This document shows, in pieces, positions 19,761-30,320 of a stretch of 64,000 nucleotides of DNA (within the stretch, counting starts at the first letter, position 1; every line of letters starts with the position of its first letter). The DNA comes from Ampelocalamus luodianensis (Eukaryota > Streptophyta > Magnoliopsida > Poales > Poaceae): positions 1 through 64,000 of the forward strand of contig JAYEVH010000134.1 in the NCBI GenBank assembly GCA_036346255.1. The letters are read 5' to 3'. Under the pieces are notes generated by a model. The model was not told the DNA's origin. It saw nothing but the letters and a program-made list of their open reading frames with translations, and searched no databases. A program made the position numbers and the translations under genes.

Positions 19761-20639
19761 CTATTGGTGGTCATACACATATCGAGGTGGGCGCCATACA
19801 TGGCGCTTACAAATAATTCAAATGCAGAAGTGCATATTGGTCCACCGCGAGCAAGAGCTAAACTTCTAAATCAACAGTGCTTTTGTTTCTTAATGAATCT
19901 TCTATTGTCATTGATGAGAATTGGGTATTACCTCATGCAAATGTTTTGTGCATTCTCAAGTTTGAACATTATGAAGCCTTTGGAGGAGAGGAGGCGGGAA
20001 CAAATTCATGGAGGAGAAACACATGTGGCCAACAAGGGTTACATTGGCATCAAAAGAAGCATCAAGTGTATCGAACAAATTCGCGCAAGCTAAGAGAAGG
20101 AAAGCTCACAATACAAGGGGAACCGAGAGGAGACTAGTTTAAATTTCCAAATTAAAGTAGGACGTTTTTGAATCGGATCATGTTCACGTGAGCGATGTCG
20201 GACTCGGATCTTGTAGCAATGACCGATGTCGGACTCGATTTCTGTAGCACTCGATTCTTGTTCATCCGAGTTTTGTGCTTGCGTGGGAGGGTAAATAAAC
20301 CCCATGGCGCACTATAGAGGTAGACCAGTTTATGCATAAGATTGAAACATAGCTATTGCTTGTTCTTTCGACACGAGTTCATGCGAGGACTTTGAGAGAG
20401 AATTAGGCGATCCATTGTTTGTTCCGCAACTCGAGGTCAAGCCGTCGTTCCATTGGGAATTGGGGACTTGGCGTTAAATCGTTCGTGGTCTCGCGACGAA
20501 CAACTACCCGTGTGTTTTGGGCGTATTCAGAAGAGTTGAGGGTTCGTGCATTGGCGCGAGTGTTCAGCTAGCGACATCGTCTACTTCGCATCAACTATCC
20601 ACGGTTCCTCACTGAGAAGATCGGGCCTCCCCCGTATCA
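19761..20639 (+). repeat. 3' LTR of the family-A element, remainder
   Basis: Continues from CTATTGGTGGTCATACAC after element B and ends CCCGTATCA at 20639, followed by CGAAC. Together with 15838-15877 it totals about 915 bases, equal to the 5' LTR at 9055-9970. The differences between the two copies lie mostly at CAG/CTG. Confidence 0.92.
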
Positions 20640-21650
20640 CGAACGGGCGAGGTCGCAATGTCCCACGAGCTGTCCACGTGTACACCTTAATCTCCGCCGT
20701 TGGATCTTGATCTAACGATCGAGAACAGTGTGTGCAATCGGACAACTCCGGAGCCCTTCACGATCTCCACCGTTCATTTCCGATCCAACAGCGGCGTCTT
20801 TTTCTTTTTAAACTTAAAGACGCGCTTTTCTTTGGGCCGTCAGATTCAAATCCTACGGCTTTCCTTTTTACCGCGTGCTATTAAGGCATGCGCTCCTCTG
20901 GGCCGTTAGATCTTCATCGTGTGGTCCAGAGCGGTGTATGCATTCGAACGACTCCGGATCACCTCACGATCTCCGCCGTCCATTCTTGATCTAACCGCGT
21001 CGCTCGTTTTCATTTGAAATCAAAGGCGCGCTTTTATCGGGGCCTTTGGATTTAAATCCCACGGCGCTCCTTTTCGACCGTGGGCCTTTAAAGCCCAAAT
21101 TTGATGAGCCGTTGGATTTCAATCGTAGGGTCCATATGAGTGTATGCAATCGGACCATCCGGATCCCGCGTCAATCCTGACCGTAGAAGTTTAATCGGAC
21201 GGTGCTGCATCAGTGCATCTAAGGGATGACGTGTATCTTTTGAGCTGGGCTGTTAGATTTCAATCCAACGCCCCTATTTGAACTTAAAACCCCGAAATCC
21301 TTTTTGGCTCTGTTTTAATCTTGATCGACCGATCTAGATCGCACGGTCCATATTAACTAATACCGATTAAAACCTTTTAACCTCTCTATTTATCACAGCC
21401 GCCCATTTCTAATCGGACGGCTGATATTCTTTTGAGGCTTTAGGAGGCGCGCGCGGCTGTGACTGCCAGTGGGACCCACATGTCAGATGATTCTTATCAT
21501 CTTCCTTGTCTCTCTGCGCGTAGATCTCTCTGTAAACAGAGGAGAGGATTTATCCCAAGGATTATGCAACTAATTTTTGGGATAATCAGCCCTAAATGGA
21601 CACCTCATCAACTCTAGATCTTTCCATCTTGCCCTGTAGCTCAACATCCA

Positions 21651-21658
21651 TATATAAA
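21651..21658 (+). promoter_or_regulatory. TATA box of the C 5' LTR
   Basis: TATATAAA in ATCCATATATAAACCCTAGC, with an identical copy at 34670-34677 in the 3' LTR. The A/T-rich transcribed part begins shortly after. Confidence 0.6.
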
Positions 21659-23910
21659 CCCTAGCTTTTTGCTGTTACCATTGTTGACCACTGAAGCTCA
21701 TCCTCCATTGTTGTCCAGTGGAGTTTCTTGCTCCTGTTCTTTGCTTATCCATCCCAAGAACTGGTTTTACCTTGCACTAAGGTTTTGACATCCTTTGTTG
21801 GTTAAAACCGAAGACTATCTCTCTGTTGAGCAGAATCGATTTTCTCAATCTTTGGTGTCTTTCCTACTCTGGTAAGCTAAAACCCTAGTTTTTAACATTT
21901 TGAGCATCTTAATGACCTTAGAAGCTCCTGTGAATCATTCTTTTGAACATCAGTAGCTTCAACTTGCTCTAAACTGAAAAGTGATTATTCTAGCTTTTCA
22001 GTCCATTATGTCATTTTCAAGAATTAGGGTTTCTCCTGTGTACTTGTTATCCTAATTAGGTCTCAGCTAAACCCTAGTAGCATAACAAGTTAATCTTTCA
22101 ATTCTTGTCATCATCTATTTTGCCTCATAGCTGAAATATGTCTCTGTTCTCTTTTGTCGGCTCAACCGACAAAATAGGTTTTCTTTAGCTTTTGTAATCT
22201 AACCAAGTAGGGTTAGGTTAAGGTTAGTCTAGGTATTAACTACCTAATAGATCAGGCTAAGCTTCATTTTAGAGCCTTTGCTTGATCTATCTCCTTTTTC
22301 CCAAAATCTGCTATCTGTCCTGTTTTCGGTTCTTTTCAAAATTTGAAAACTAAACTTTGGACTAAGCCTTAGTTTCTGCCATTTGAAAGCATGAGGTTAT
22401 AATAGGGTTATTCTCACTATTATGGGTAGTTATGGCTTAAGCATATTGTCAATCATGCATTTCCAGATTGATCATGCATATTTCTTCCATTTTGTGCTTA
22501 TTGTCGATTTTGGCATTTATTGGACTTTATTGCTTCTTATAGAATCTGGTTCATCTGAGGCTTTTGACTTTATTTACGAGCAACTTTGAACACGCAATGT
22601 GAAGTTTATTAATATCAAGGCAAGCTTCCTCTCTGCACCATATTGATCCCAAATTTTATACAATAGCTTTTACAAATTCAGTGACAACTGTGCATGCTAT
22701 TTTTCTGAAAATATAAACTGTGATCTGTTAGTAGTTAGATATGACCTAACATGATGGATTACCTCAATTGTCACCATACACTCAACCGTAGCATAGTAAT
22801 GTATACTATAATATATTTTCAGATTTAGCTTAGACATGCAGTCTAGAGATTTTAGAGTTTGACAAGAATATCTTGTCAAACAGGGGAATCACAAGTGTTA
22901 TTTTGAACTCTTTGTCCAGTTTCTTTAAATCAGACCTGTATTTGGAATTTAAATTGATCTGGACAAGAGGAAGCTAGTGATGGTGCTTTTGTGCCCGAGA
23001 TTGGGTTTTGTGATGGACTTGTCCGGGTTAATTAAGGACCGAACTCTGACTATTCAATTCAAGTCCCCCACGTACTTCCACATGCAGTGTATGGGCGCTG
23101 TTTGGTTAAGTAAAATGTTAAGACTATTGGGTTGGAAATAGGAAAGTAAGAATATGTGTATTGACCTTGTATGGCATAAATGCTTAGGTCTTATGACTGT
23201 GTTGTATGCCATGTGAGCTTGTATGTCAGTATCAGATGTTCTTAGAAGGGTGAGGGCGTATATGTGCTCGTAGCATATCGTACCTTAATGGTGCCGATTG
23301 CATCCTAATATGGGCGATGAGCCCATTCGCATTTAATTGTTTGGATCGGCATTCGGCGCAACATGTGTGCCGGTTAAGCAGATGTTATCAGTCATTGTTT
23401 AAGCAAGATCAGTTCACACATGGGGTCCAACTCAATAGTGTTAGCTTGTTGAAAAATACCAAATCTTAGTTTGCGGTCGGCATACCAAAGGAAGTATGTC
23501 ATCATTGGAGGCATCAGAAGGCAACGGGCTAGCTAAGTCATGTAGGTAAAGATGTACACCCTGCAGGTATAAAGCATTGAATAGCCGTGTCCACGGTCAT
23601 GGGCGACAACTTGAGTTGATGTCACTGTATAGAAGTTTTGATTTACAAAACTGGTTTGATTTTATGGCTTTGCATGAGGATTCATGCACTTTATCATCAT
23701 TTACAATTATGTCATTTACTTACTGTTCTAATTAAACTTTGATTTATTAACTTGCTTTATCAAAATTTAGCATTTGTAGGTTAAGATGTATCGCTTTATG
23801 CAAATCTGAACCTTTATACCTTCCTGTTGTAACCTTATGCATGTAAAAATTCTATTCCTTTGATTAGGTTCTGATAAACACTTTATTTTATTAGTTTGTG
23901 TAAGACTTGC

Positions 23911-23929
23911 TGAGTACCTTCCGTACTCA
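23911..23929 (+). other. LTR hairpin TGAGTAC / GTACTCA
   Basis: Seven-base perfect stem, five-base loop, preceded by ACTTGC. Repeated at 37888-37906 in the partner LTR. It is equivalent in place to the hairpins at 2420, 43397 and 46391. Confidence 0.6.
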
Positions 23930-24413
23930 AGGTGCTATCACCTATCGTTGCAGGTGAGGACGGTTTTCTTTATGAAGTACCCGTTAGCGCCGATCAGGGT
24001 GACGCTAACGAGTAAAGCTACTTCTTTCCTCCACGCAATTGCCTACGGGTGGATGAGGCGATTGGTGGATTTTGATATTTTGTTTTTGCTTCCGCTGTTA
24101 GACTTTTGAAGTGACCAAGTCACTTAATATTGTAGTACTAAACCGAATGATGTAAACTTATGTTTAATTATGTCAATGTATGACTTGTATGTATTTGATG
24201 CAATGTTGATGAAGGATATATATATGCAATGGTTGTTGATCCAGGAACCATTGTGAGATATATATATATCAGGAACGATTATTGGATCGGTTACTTGTTA
24301 AATTTATACTCCTAGCATGATCTTTAATAAAGGCGATCTGTTCCTTCATTAACAATTGTGTTCTGATGTATGAATTTAATTAAGTGCATTCCAATAACAC
24401 AGGCGCCACGGCG

Positions 24414-24425
24414 TTGGTATCGAGC
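24414..24425 (+). other. Primer binding site of element C
   Basis: TTGGTATCGAGC resembles the tRNA-iMet primer site TTGGTATCAGAGC with one A missing, at a CAG. It may be a mutation or a base-calling error. Confidence 0.75.
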
Positions 24426-24625
24426 ATCGTTACTGTAGGTTAGAAGTAGCATGGCGAAGTTAGTAGAGAGTCTTACGATAAAACTATTTTCAAGCGATAG
24501 TATAATTTTGAAAGCTTAAGTATGACATCTTTTATTTCTTATCTTCCTTAATGTCAATTCTTGCCCTGACTTTCTGTTGGTTTATCTAAAAGTGAATTGT
24601 TTCTTACCTCGTCTTTTGTCTATAG

Positions 24626-25240
24626 ATGGCCGGGTGGTACTTGGTCAAGGAGACCAGTGAGGATGTGGATGGGTTCCCGGCCTTCTTTGCAAGGACATGA
24701 TGTGGCGATCAATTTCACCTACCGGTAGAGTACGCCATCTATCAGCGAGGCCGAGGCCTAGGGATGGAGAGTCCGTGCCTTTATCAACGTCATCGCTAGG
24801 CATGTAGTGGCGGTGTTCCCTCTCGTGTCCAAGCACTTGCCACCTCCGAGGCTATGGCGATTCGGAAGTTGCAAGTAGGATGATGAGCCTTCTTCGTCAT
24901 GATTTGACGGAATTGTCTCAACCACCCTATGACCACTTCCGAATCAAGGTCCTACCTCCAAGTGAGCATGTTTGATGAGATACGATTTGGCGAAGACCCA
25001 GTGCGGCAGTTGGCGAGGATGGTTCGCATCATGGACCAAATCCATCATTTGTCTTGTGAGGAGCCGTGGGAAACTTCGGCATCGTCTTAATGAGGCCCAG
25101 AGTACCGCTTGTTGGAGTCAACATGAACCGCGTTCCTGCAACGTGCTTTATGGTGACAACGAGTCCTCTCCATTCTTCTTTGCACCACCTCTTTATCGAC
25201 TTCCGTAGTGGCGGGTGCGTGCTGTTTATGGACAAGTCTT
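24626..25240 (+). pseudogene. ORF0 of element C, 5' part
   Basis: ATG at 24626 gives MAGWYLVKETSEDVDGFP. After a stop the frame continues with DQFHLPVEYAIYQRGRG and, further on, LLRHDLTELSQPPYDHF and VLYGDNESSPFF. Element D has the same ORF in reverse (53113-52304) with the same order of motifs, so this is a real, now broken, ORF upstream of gag. I know ORFs upstream of gag from some plant Ty3/gypsy elements but no established function. It is split by a copia LTR after CTGTTTATGGACAAGTCTT at 25240. Confidence 0.7.
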
Positions 25241-26824
25241 TGTTGGAAATATGCCTAAAGGCAATCATAGAGATGATTGTATTCCATTATGTTCATAACT
25301 TTTGATAATATGTTATCTTGTTCCTTGAATGAATCATCGATTATATAGATCAATGAGTATGTGACTTGTTGGTGAAACTCTTTATCTTATATGATGTCGT
25401 TCTAAAGTATCCCTACTCGAATGTCCTTTGGTGGAACACGGTGACTCCACGATTAGTACATGTATTGATTGATGACCATGTTTCACGGTCATGGATATAG
25501 AGATATCGAATCAATAATGTGGACACATGTTAGAGAACATAGTGTTGGATAAGACCCACCTTGAGACACTATTGAGATTGTTATGATTCTATATGTCGTT
25601 AGTTGGTCTCAAGCAATGATGATGTATAATCCTTAGACCTGAGATCAGCATGGTTTCCTACATGCGTAATAGCACTCTTAGGGGTTGCCAAACGCTACTC
25701 CGTAACTGGGTAGTTATAAAGGTAGCTTTCGGGTATGCTATGAAACATGTGGAGGAATGTGACTGATCGGATATGGGATTTGCCCCTCCTAACATAACGG
25801 GAGAGATGTCTCTGGGCCCCTCGTTGTAGTCGAATAAAGAAAGTGCATGGCCATGCCACTAGTGGTCGAAGTGTCGACCACACGAAGTTATTCGACACTT
25901 GATCGAGAAAGTATTGAACAGTCCATGGATGACATATTATCTCACCTGGAGTTCAACCAGATGTCGTGAGGCAAAGGGAGAATACATAAGCAGGTCGTTC
26001 GATTCTGGGGTCGTAGGCTGGTCGAAGTCGTATGGAGATACGACCTGGTCGAGAACTACTCGGACATAATCACCAGCGGTCGTAAGGAGTTGCAAGCTGG
26101 TCGCGATTAGATACTAAGCGGTCGTAAGGAGTTCTGGTGGTTGTGGCGATTATGAAGCGTCGTGACTAAATGCGAGCTGGTCGTAAGTGATAAGGACACG
26201 GTCGTAGATCATATTGCATTAAGGTTCGTCAGATATATTCGTGTGTGTTCGGGAATCGTTATGTGCTGCTAGGTACCGCTAACGACTCGTGATCGGAAAG
26301 AGTTTCGAGTCACAACCGATTACACACGAACCTATAGGGTCACACACTTAAAGGGCAAGGATTTGATTTGGATGGAGATCCAATTCTTATAGGCCACGAG
26401 TTCCTAATGGACCTTCATTCGGAACCCATTATGGATGCCTATATTTAGAGGTGGTGGCATGGGGTGGAGTGATGGATCGGAAAATCCGAAACCCTAATAG
26501 CCACGCTCTCCTCAACCGCGCCCGGCGCTAGCACTCTGCGCGTGGTGTCCCCGCCCGTGCGTGTGGATACCTTGGAGGTGTTGTTGCGAAGCATCGGCAC
26601 TAAGGGCGATCCGCAACTCACGGCGACCTCGGGGCTGGAGGAGAACTTGCGGCGTTCGTCGGAGTAGGAGGAGAAGGCGCGCGGCAAATGCGACTACGGC
26701 GCATCAACTTCGCTACATCGACTCTACTTCCGCTCGAGTCGGTAGCGTCTAGTGGTAATCTCGTGATCTATTACTTGCGGTGGTTCCTTGGTTGCGCGGT
26801 AAAAATTTTGTTTGCGCTATCGTA
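25241..26824 (+). mobile_element. Solo LTR of a Ty1/copia element
   Basis: Starts TGTTGGAAATATGCCTAAAG, a start widely seen in cereal copia LTRs of the Angela/BARE/RIRE1 type. It interrupts ORF0, which resumes at about 26830. The flank is GTCTT (25236-25240) on the left and GCCTT (26825-26829) on the right, an imperfect 5-base duplication. The right terminus CGTA is not a clean CA. No internal region is present, so it is a solo LTR of about 1.58 kb. The last 370 bases are GC-rich. Confidence 0.8.
25995..26215 (+). repeat. Clustered GGTCGTAAG-type repeats in the copia LTR
   Basis: GGTCGTA or close variants (GCTGGTCG, GGTCGTAAGGAGTT) recur at least eight times in 220 bases at irregular spacing, including two copies of CAGCGGTCGTAAGGAGTT-like units. 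Short direct repeats in the U3 part of copia LTRs often act as enhancer elements; that role is inferred here. Confidence 0.6.
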
Positions 26825-26829
26825 GCCTT

Positions 26830-27060
26830 GCCGCGATCCTTCAAGTGCACCAAGCCCAGATGACTGCAGGTTTTCCTCGCACCCTGCGGACTGCACCTCC
26901 TGGAGGCCATCAGCCACTGTTAGGTTCCCCGAGGCGTCTCATTAGCCCGTTGGATCCTGTTGATACTGGTTCCCCTGGAGCTCATCTTTTGAATGAGTTT
27001 CCGGTGAACTTTAACCGGGATCTTTATGCTAGCACTTCGACGATGAATCCTCGTGGATAA
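26830..27060 (+). pseudogene. ORF0 of element C, 3' part
   Basis: Resumes after the copia LTR. The frame to 27060 reads SPRRLISPLDPVDTGSPGAH and LLNEFPVNFNRDL and ends at TAA. Element D ends its ORF0 with SPGYYLLDEFPVNFNQNH, which confirms the assignment and the C-terminus. 27061-27361 is spacer before gag, with nothing seen. Confidence 0.7.
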
Positions 27061-27361
27061 GTGCCTTCTAGTCTAGTAGTTGCCCCTAAATAAACCGCAT
27101 GTAATAGGGCAGTGGTGTTTTGTACAGAATATGTAAGTTTAATCTTTGGTTTGTGATCTGACCTCTATGGCCGACTATGATGTAAGACTGGAACCGAATA
27201 TTTTGTTGTATATATGGAGTTTCTGGTTTTGGTGTTAACTTGAATACATGGCATAGCATGATGCATTATATGTACAGTATTTGTTTCTTTTCTAATTTCA
27301 ACCTTGTTTGTGCTTGCCGAGTATATCCTTGTTATGTTGTTAACCATGGTGTGGTAACAGG

Positions 27362-28497
27362 ATGACAGGACCTACTACTCGTGCGCAAGCGCAACAAGGG
27401 AAGGGCATGTCGACTCCCGTGCCCCATTCTCAGGGAGGGCCGACTGAACCTTCCAGCTCTCAGGGTAAGCAAGGTGGTCCCCAGGAAGAGGAGCTTCCTC
27501 CACCACCTTCGATGGCCGATGTGCTCATGCAAATCGAGCGCAATCGAATGGATCAAACGCGCATCTTGGAGCGATTGCGCGCAACACTTCTTCTCTGTTG
27601 CACCGGTATCGAGCAGGAGGCCACCATGTGCGAGCGGTGTTGCGACTTTCACGGACTAACCGCCGGTGTTCTCTAGCTCGGATCCCATGGAAGGCGAGGA
27701 TTGGCCGGACCATTGAGAAGAAGCTATTAATTGCTCGATGTTACGAGAGGGAAAAGGTTCTCTTCGCGATTATCAACTTGATGGACCAGCTAGCATATGG
27801 TGGGATAACCTCCTTGCCATTCGACTGCTTTGGATATGTCCCTACTTAGGATGAGTTCGTGGAAGCTTTCGCAAGCTCATATTCTGAGGGAGTGATGATG
27901 ATCAAGCAGCAGGAATTCCTCGCTCTCAAGCAAGGACGAAAATCTGTGACCGAATATCTTCATGAGTTCAACTTCCTGGCCAGATATGCCCCTGATGATG
28001 TTTCGACTGACCTTTGTCGTCGGAACCGCTTCTTGAATGGGCTATCTGAAGAATTGCAGATGGCTGTAGCCTTGCATGACTTCCGGAATTTCTCTCATTT
28101 GGTCAACAAGACTATTGTGGCCGAGAGTAAGGGCAAGGCATTGGAGGAGTCACGCAAGCGACAGCGGACTTCTCAGTTTATTCCTGGTGGCAGCTCACCA
28201 AGGCCTCGCATCTGGGTGCCTAGACCACCGCGAGCACCAGCTCCATTTTCCCCAAGGCCGACAGTGTTTGCCCCTCGTCCATCCTCGTCCACTAATCAAC
28301 CAAGGCCTAGTGGAAGCCGGCCACCTTCTGTTGTTACTGTCAGGCCAGGAGTTATATGTTGTCATTGTGGCCGCCCAGGGCATTTTGCCAACCAGTGCTA
28401 TGCCAAGGCTCAAGGGATACCACCTATTTCACCTACCCGGCTCTCGTGCGCCCTGCACCACCTTCCCATCGTGGTCAAGCCGACACCTGCCCGTTAG
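27362..28497 (+). pseudogene. gag of element C
   Basis: ATG at 27362 (MTGPTTRAQAQQG), then a Pro/Ser-rich stretch and SMADVLMQIERNRMDQTR. The capsid core is readable across three frames: WxRTIEKKLLIARC near 27700, WWDNLLA near 27800, then a long frame 27859-28497 with MMIKQQEFLALKQGRKSVTE, YLHEFNFLARYAPDDVSTD and FLNGLSEELQMAVALHDF. A basic Pro-rich linker follows, and a CCHC knuckle (CHCGRPGHFANQC) at about 28355-28400. The nucleocapsid part is intact. Frame breaks lie at about 27600 and 27840. Confidence 0.9.
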
Positions 28498-29046
28498 GTT
28501 CGGCGGGTGAACCGGATTCTGGCGAGAAGCGGTGTCACTCTGAGTTGTTCTTGGTATGCTCCTAGTTAATTGCAGTATTGCTACTGTTTTATTTGATTCT
28601 GGAGCATCCCATTCATTTGTTAGTAGGCAGTTTGCTACTCAACATCATTTATTTGTGCATCATCTTCATCCACCTCATATCATCCATTCACCTGGATCAG
28701 CCTTTATGACTAATCAAGTCTGCCGTAATGTCAATATAAATATTGAAGGGGTAGACTTTTGGGCTGATTTGATTGTGATAGATTCTAAAGGGTTGGATGT
28801 TATCCTGGGAATGGATTGGTTATCCAAGCACCTTGGGCAAATTAATTGTGCTCACAAATCCATTTCTTTAACTAATGAAAGCGGCATTTCAGTCGTTTTT
28901 CAATCCAGGACAATGGGTTCTCACCTTTGTGCTCACCAAGTTGATACTACTCCTTCTTTGGAGTCAGTACTAATTGTCAGTGAGTATGTTGATGTCTTTC
29001 TGAATACCTTCGGTTTGCCACGGATCGGAAGTGGAATTTGTTATTG
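28498..29046 (+). pseudogene. Protease of element C
   Basis: Retropepsin domain in the frame 28556-29047. The active site is VLFDSGASHSFVSRQF, then IEGVDFWADLIVIDSKGLDV and ILGMDWLSKHLGQINC, the flap and C-terminal motifs of this family. The domain itself is uninterrupted. The frame is lost just before the linker to reverse transcriptase (LPRIGSGICY), where the next frame (29031) begins. The link to gag also needs a frame change near 28500. Confidence 0.9.
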
Positions 29047-29620
29047 AACTTGTTCCTGGAACTGCTCCTATATCCAGGAGTCCTTATCGAATGCCTGCCA
29101 ATGAGTTGGCCGAATTAAAGACACAACATGGAGAGTTGCTTGACAAAGGATTTATTCGACCGAGTTCTTCACCTTGGGGATGCCCGGCAATCTTTGTCAA
29201 AAAGAAGGACAACACTTTGCGGATGTGTGTGGACTACCGTCCGTTAAATGAGGTCACTATCAAGAATAAGTATCCTTTGCCTTGCATTGATGATCTTTTT
29301 GATCAGTTGGTTGGTGCCCGAGTCTTTTCAAAGATTGATTTGAGGTCGGGCTATGATCAAATCAAGGTTAGAGCTGAGGACATTCCTAAAACAGCTTTCT
29401 CTACTCGTTATGGTTTATGCGAGTATCTTGTTATGTCCTTTGGTCGACCAATGCTCCACTTATTTCATGAACCTTATGAATTCGGTGTTCATGGACTTCT
29501 TGGATAAGTTCGTTGTCGTGTTCATTGACGACATCCTGATTTATTCCAAGTCTGATAAGGACCATGAACAACATTTGAGACTTGTGCGGGAAACACTTTG
29601 TCGGCATCATTGTATGTAGT
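29031..29620 (+). pseudogene. Reverse transcriptase of element C
   Basis: Shows ELVPGTAPISRSPYRMPANE, LLDKGFIRPSSSPWGCPAIF, VKKKDNTLRMCVDYRPLNE, KNKYPLPCIDDLFDQL, VFSKIDLRSGYDQIKV and AFSTRYGLCEYLVMSFG. A frameshift at about 29445 follows; the catalytic part FVVVFIDDILIYSKSDKD (29512-29560) lies in the frame 29353-29619. The palm aspartates are present. The remaining thumb sequence up to 29680 is disturbed (a stop at 29616 in TGTAGT). Confidence 0.92.
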
Positions 29621-29659
29621 TTAGCAAGTGTGCTTTACGGCTCGGAGAAGTTGCATTTC

Positions 29660-30320
29660 GGGACATGTGTTATCGAAGGAGGTATCATTGTTGATCCAAG
29701 CAAGGTACAAGATGTACTAAATTGGAAGCCTCCCAAGAGTGTCCCTGAGATCCGAAGTTTTCTTGGACTTGCGGGTTATTACCGTAGGTTCATTAAAAAT
29801 TTCTCCAAAATCGCTAGACCTTTGACTCAGCTTTTGCAGAAAGAGAGGAAATTTGAATGGTCAGCTAAATGTGAGGAGAGTTTTGAAGCGAGAACTCTCT
29901 TGACTAAAGCCCCAATTCTCACTCTTCCGGATATTCATAAGAGCTTCGACATTTATTGCGATGCATCTCGTCATGGACTTGGTTGTGTGCTTATGCAAGA
30001 AGGCCGAGTTGTGGCATATGCATCTCGGCAGTTGCGCCCTCATGAAGTTAATTATCCTACTCATGATTTGGAATTGCCTGCCGTGGTCCATGTATTGAAG
30101 ATTTGGCGACATTACCTTCTTGGTAATCGTTGTGAGATCTATACTGATCATAAAAGCCTAAATTACATATTCACTCAATCTGATTTCAATATGAGACAAA
30201 GAAGATGGCTTGAACTGATCAAGGACTACAACATGGGTATTCATTATCATCCTGGTAAAGCCAATGTTGTGGCAGACGCTTTAAGCAGAAAGTCACAATG
30301 CAACTGCACATTTTCTCTAC
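29660..30320 (+). pseudogene. Connection and RNase H of element C
   Basis: One long frame from 29582 to 30700 reads PPKSVPEIRSFLGLAGYYRR, then the RNase H domain: FDIYCDASRHGLGCVLMQEG (Asp), THDLELPAVVHVLKIWRHYL (Glu), CEIYTDHKSLNYIFTQ (Asp) and GKANVVADALSRKSQ (Asp). All four catalytic acids are present and the frame is uninterrupted through the domain. It is one of the best preserved stretches in the window. Confidence 0.92.

Larger units (their letters stand above)
9055..20639 (+). mobile_element. Family-A Ty3/gypsy element inserted in LTR of C
   Basis: Both ends are defined: TGATGAGGGC at 9055 and CCCGTATCA at 20639, flanked by the 5-base duplication CGAAC (9050-9054 and 20640-20644). 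Inside are the 5' LTR, an atypical primer site, a 1.1 kb leader, gag-pol (11133-15837), a polypurine tract and a 3' LTR interrupted by element B. All coding parts are damaged by frameshifts, one in-frame deletion in reverse transcriptase and an RNase H active-site change. Confidence 0.93.
20640..24408 (+). repeat. 5' LTR of element C, second part
   Basis: Resumes after the family-A insertion and aligns with 33680-38392. It includes a stretch rich in GATCTAACG and GTTAGATC half-sites (20690-21340), a TATA box at 21651, an AAGGACCGAAC motif at 23034 and a GAGTAC hairpin at 23911. It ends near AGGCGCCACG at 24408, five bases before the primer site. No gene is seen in it. Confidence 0.88.

Noticed and set aside
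20690..21340. Repeated GATCTAACG/GTTAGATC half-sites looking like a CRISPR or regulatory array
   Set aside because: Spacing is irregular and units are short. It is within a plant LTR and duplicated in the partner LTR, so it is LTR structure and not CRISPR.
22697..22879. 60-codon reverse frame present in both C LTRs (also 36670-36852)
   Set aside because: Conserved only because the LTRs are copies of each other; no start context or motif.
24214..24270. TATATATA runs as possible promoter or origin
   Set aside because: Simple AT repeats near the 3' end of the LTR, also present in the partner copy; no other support.
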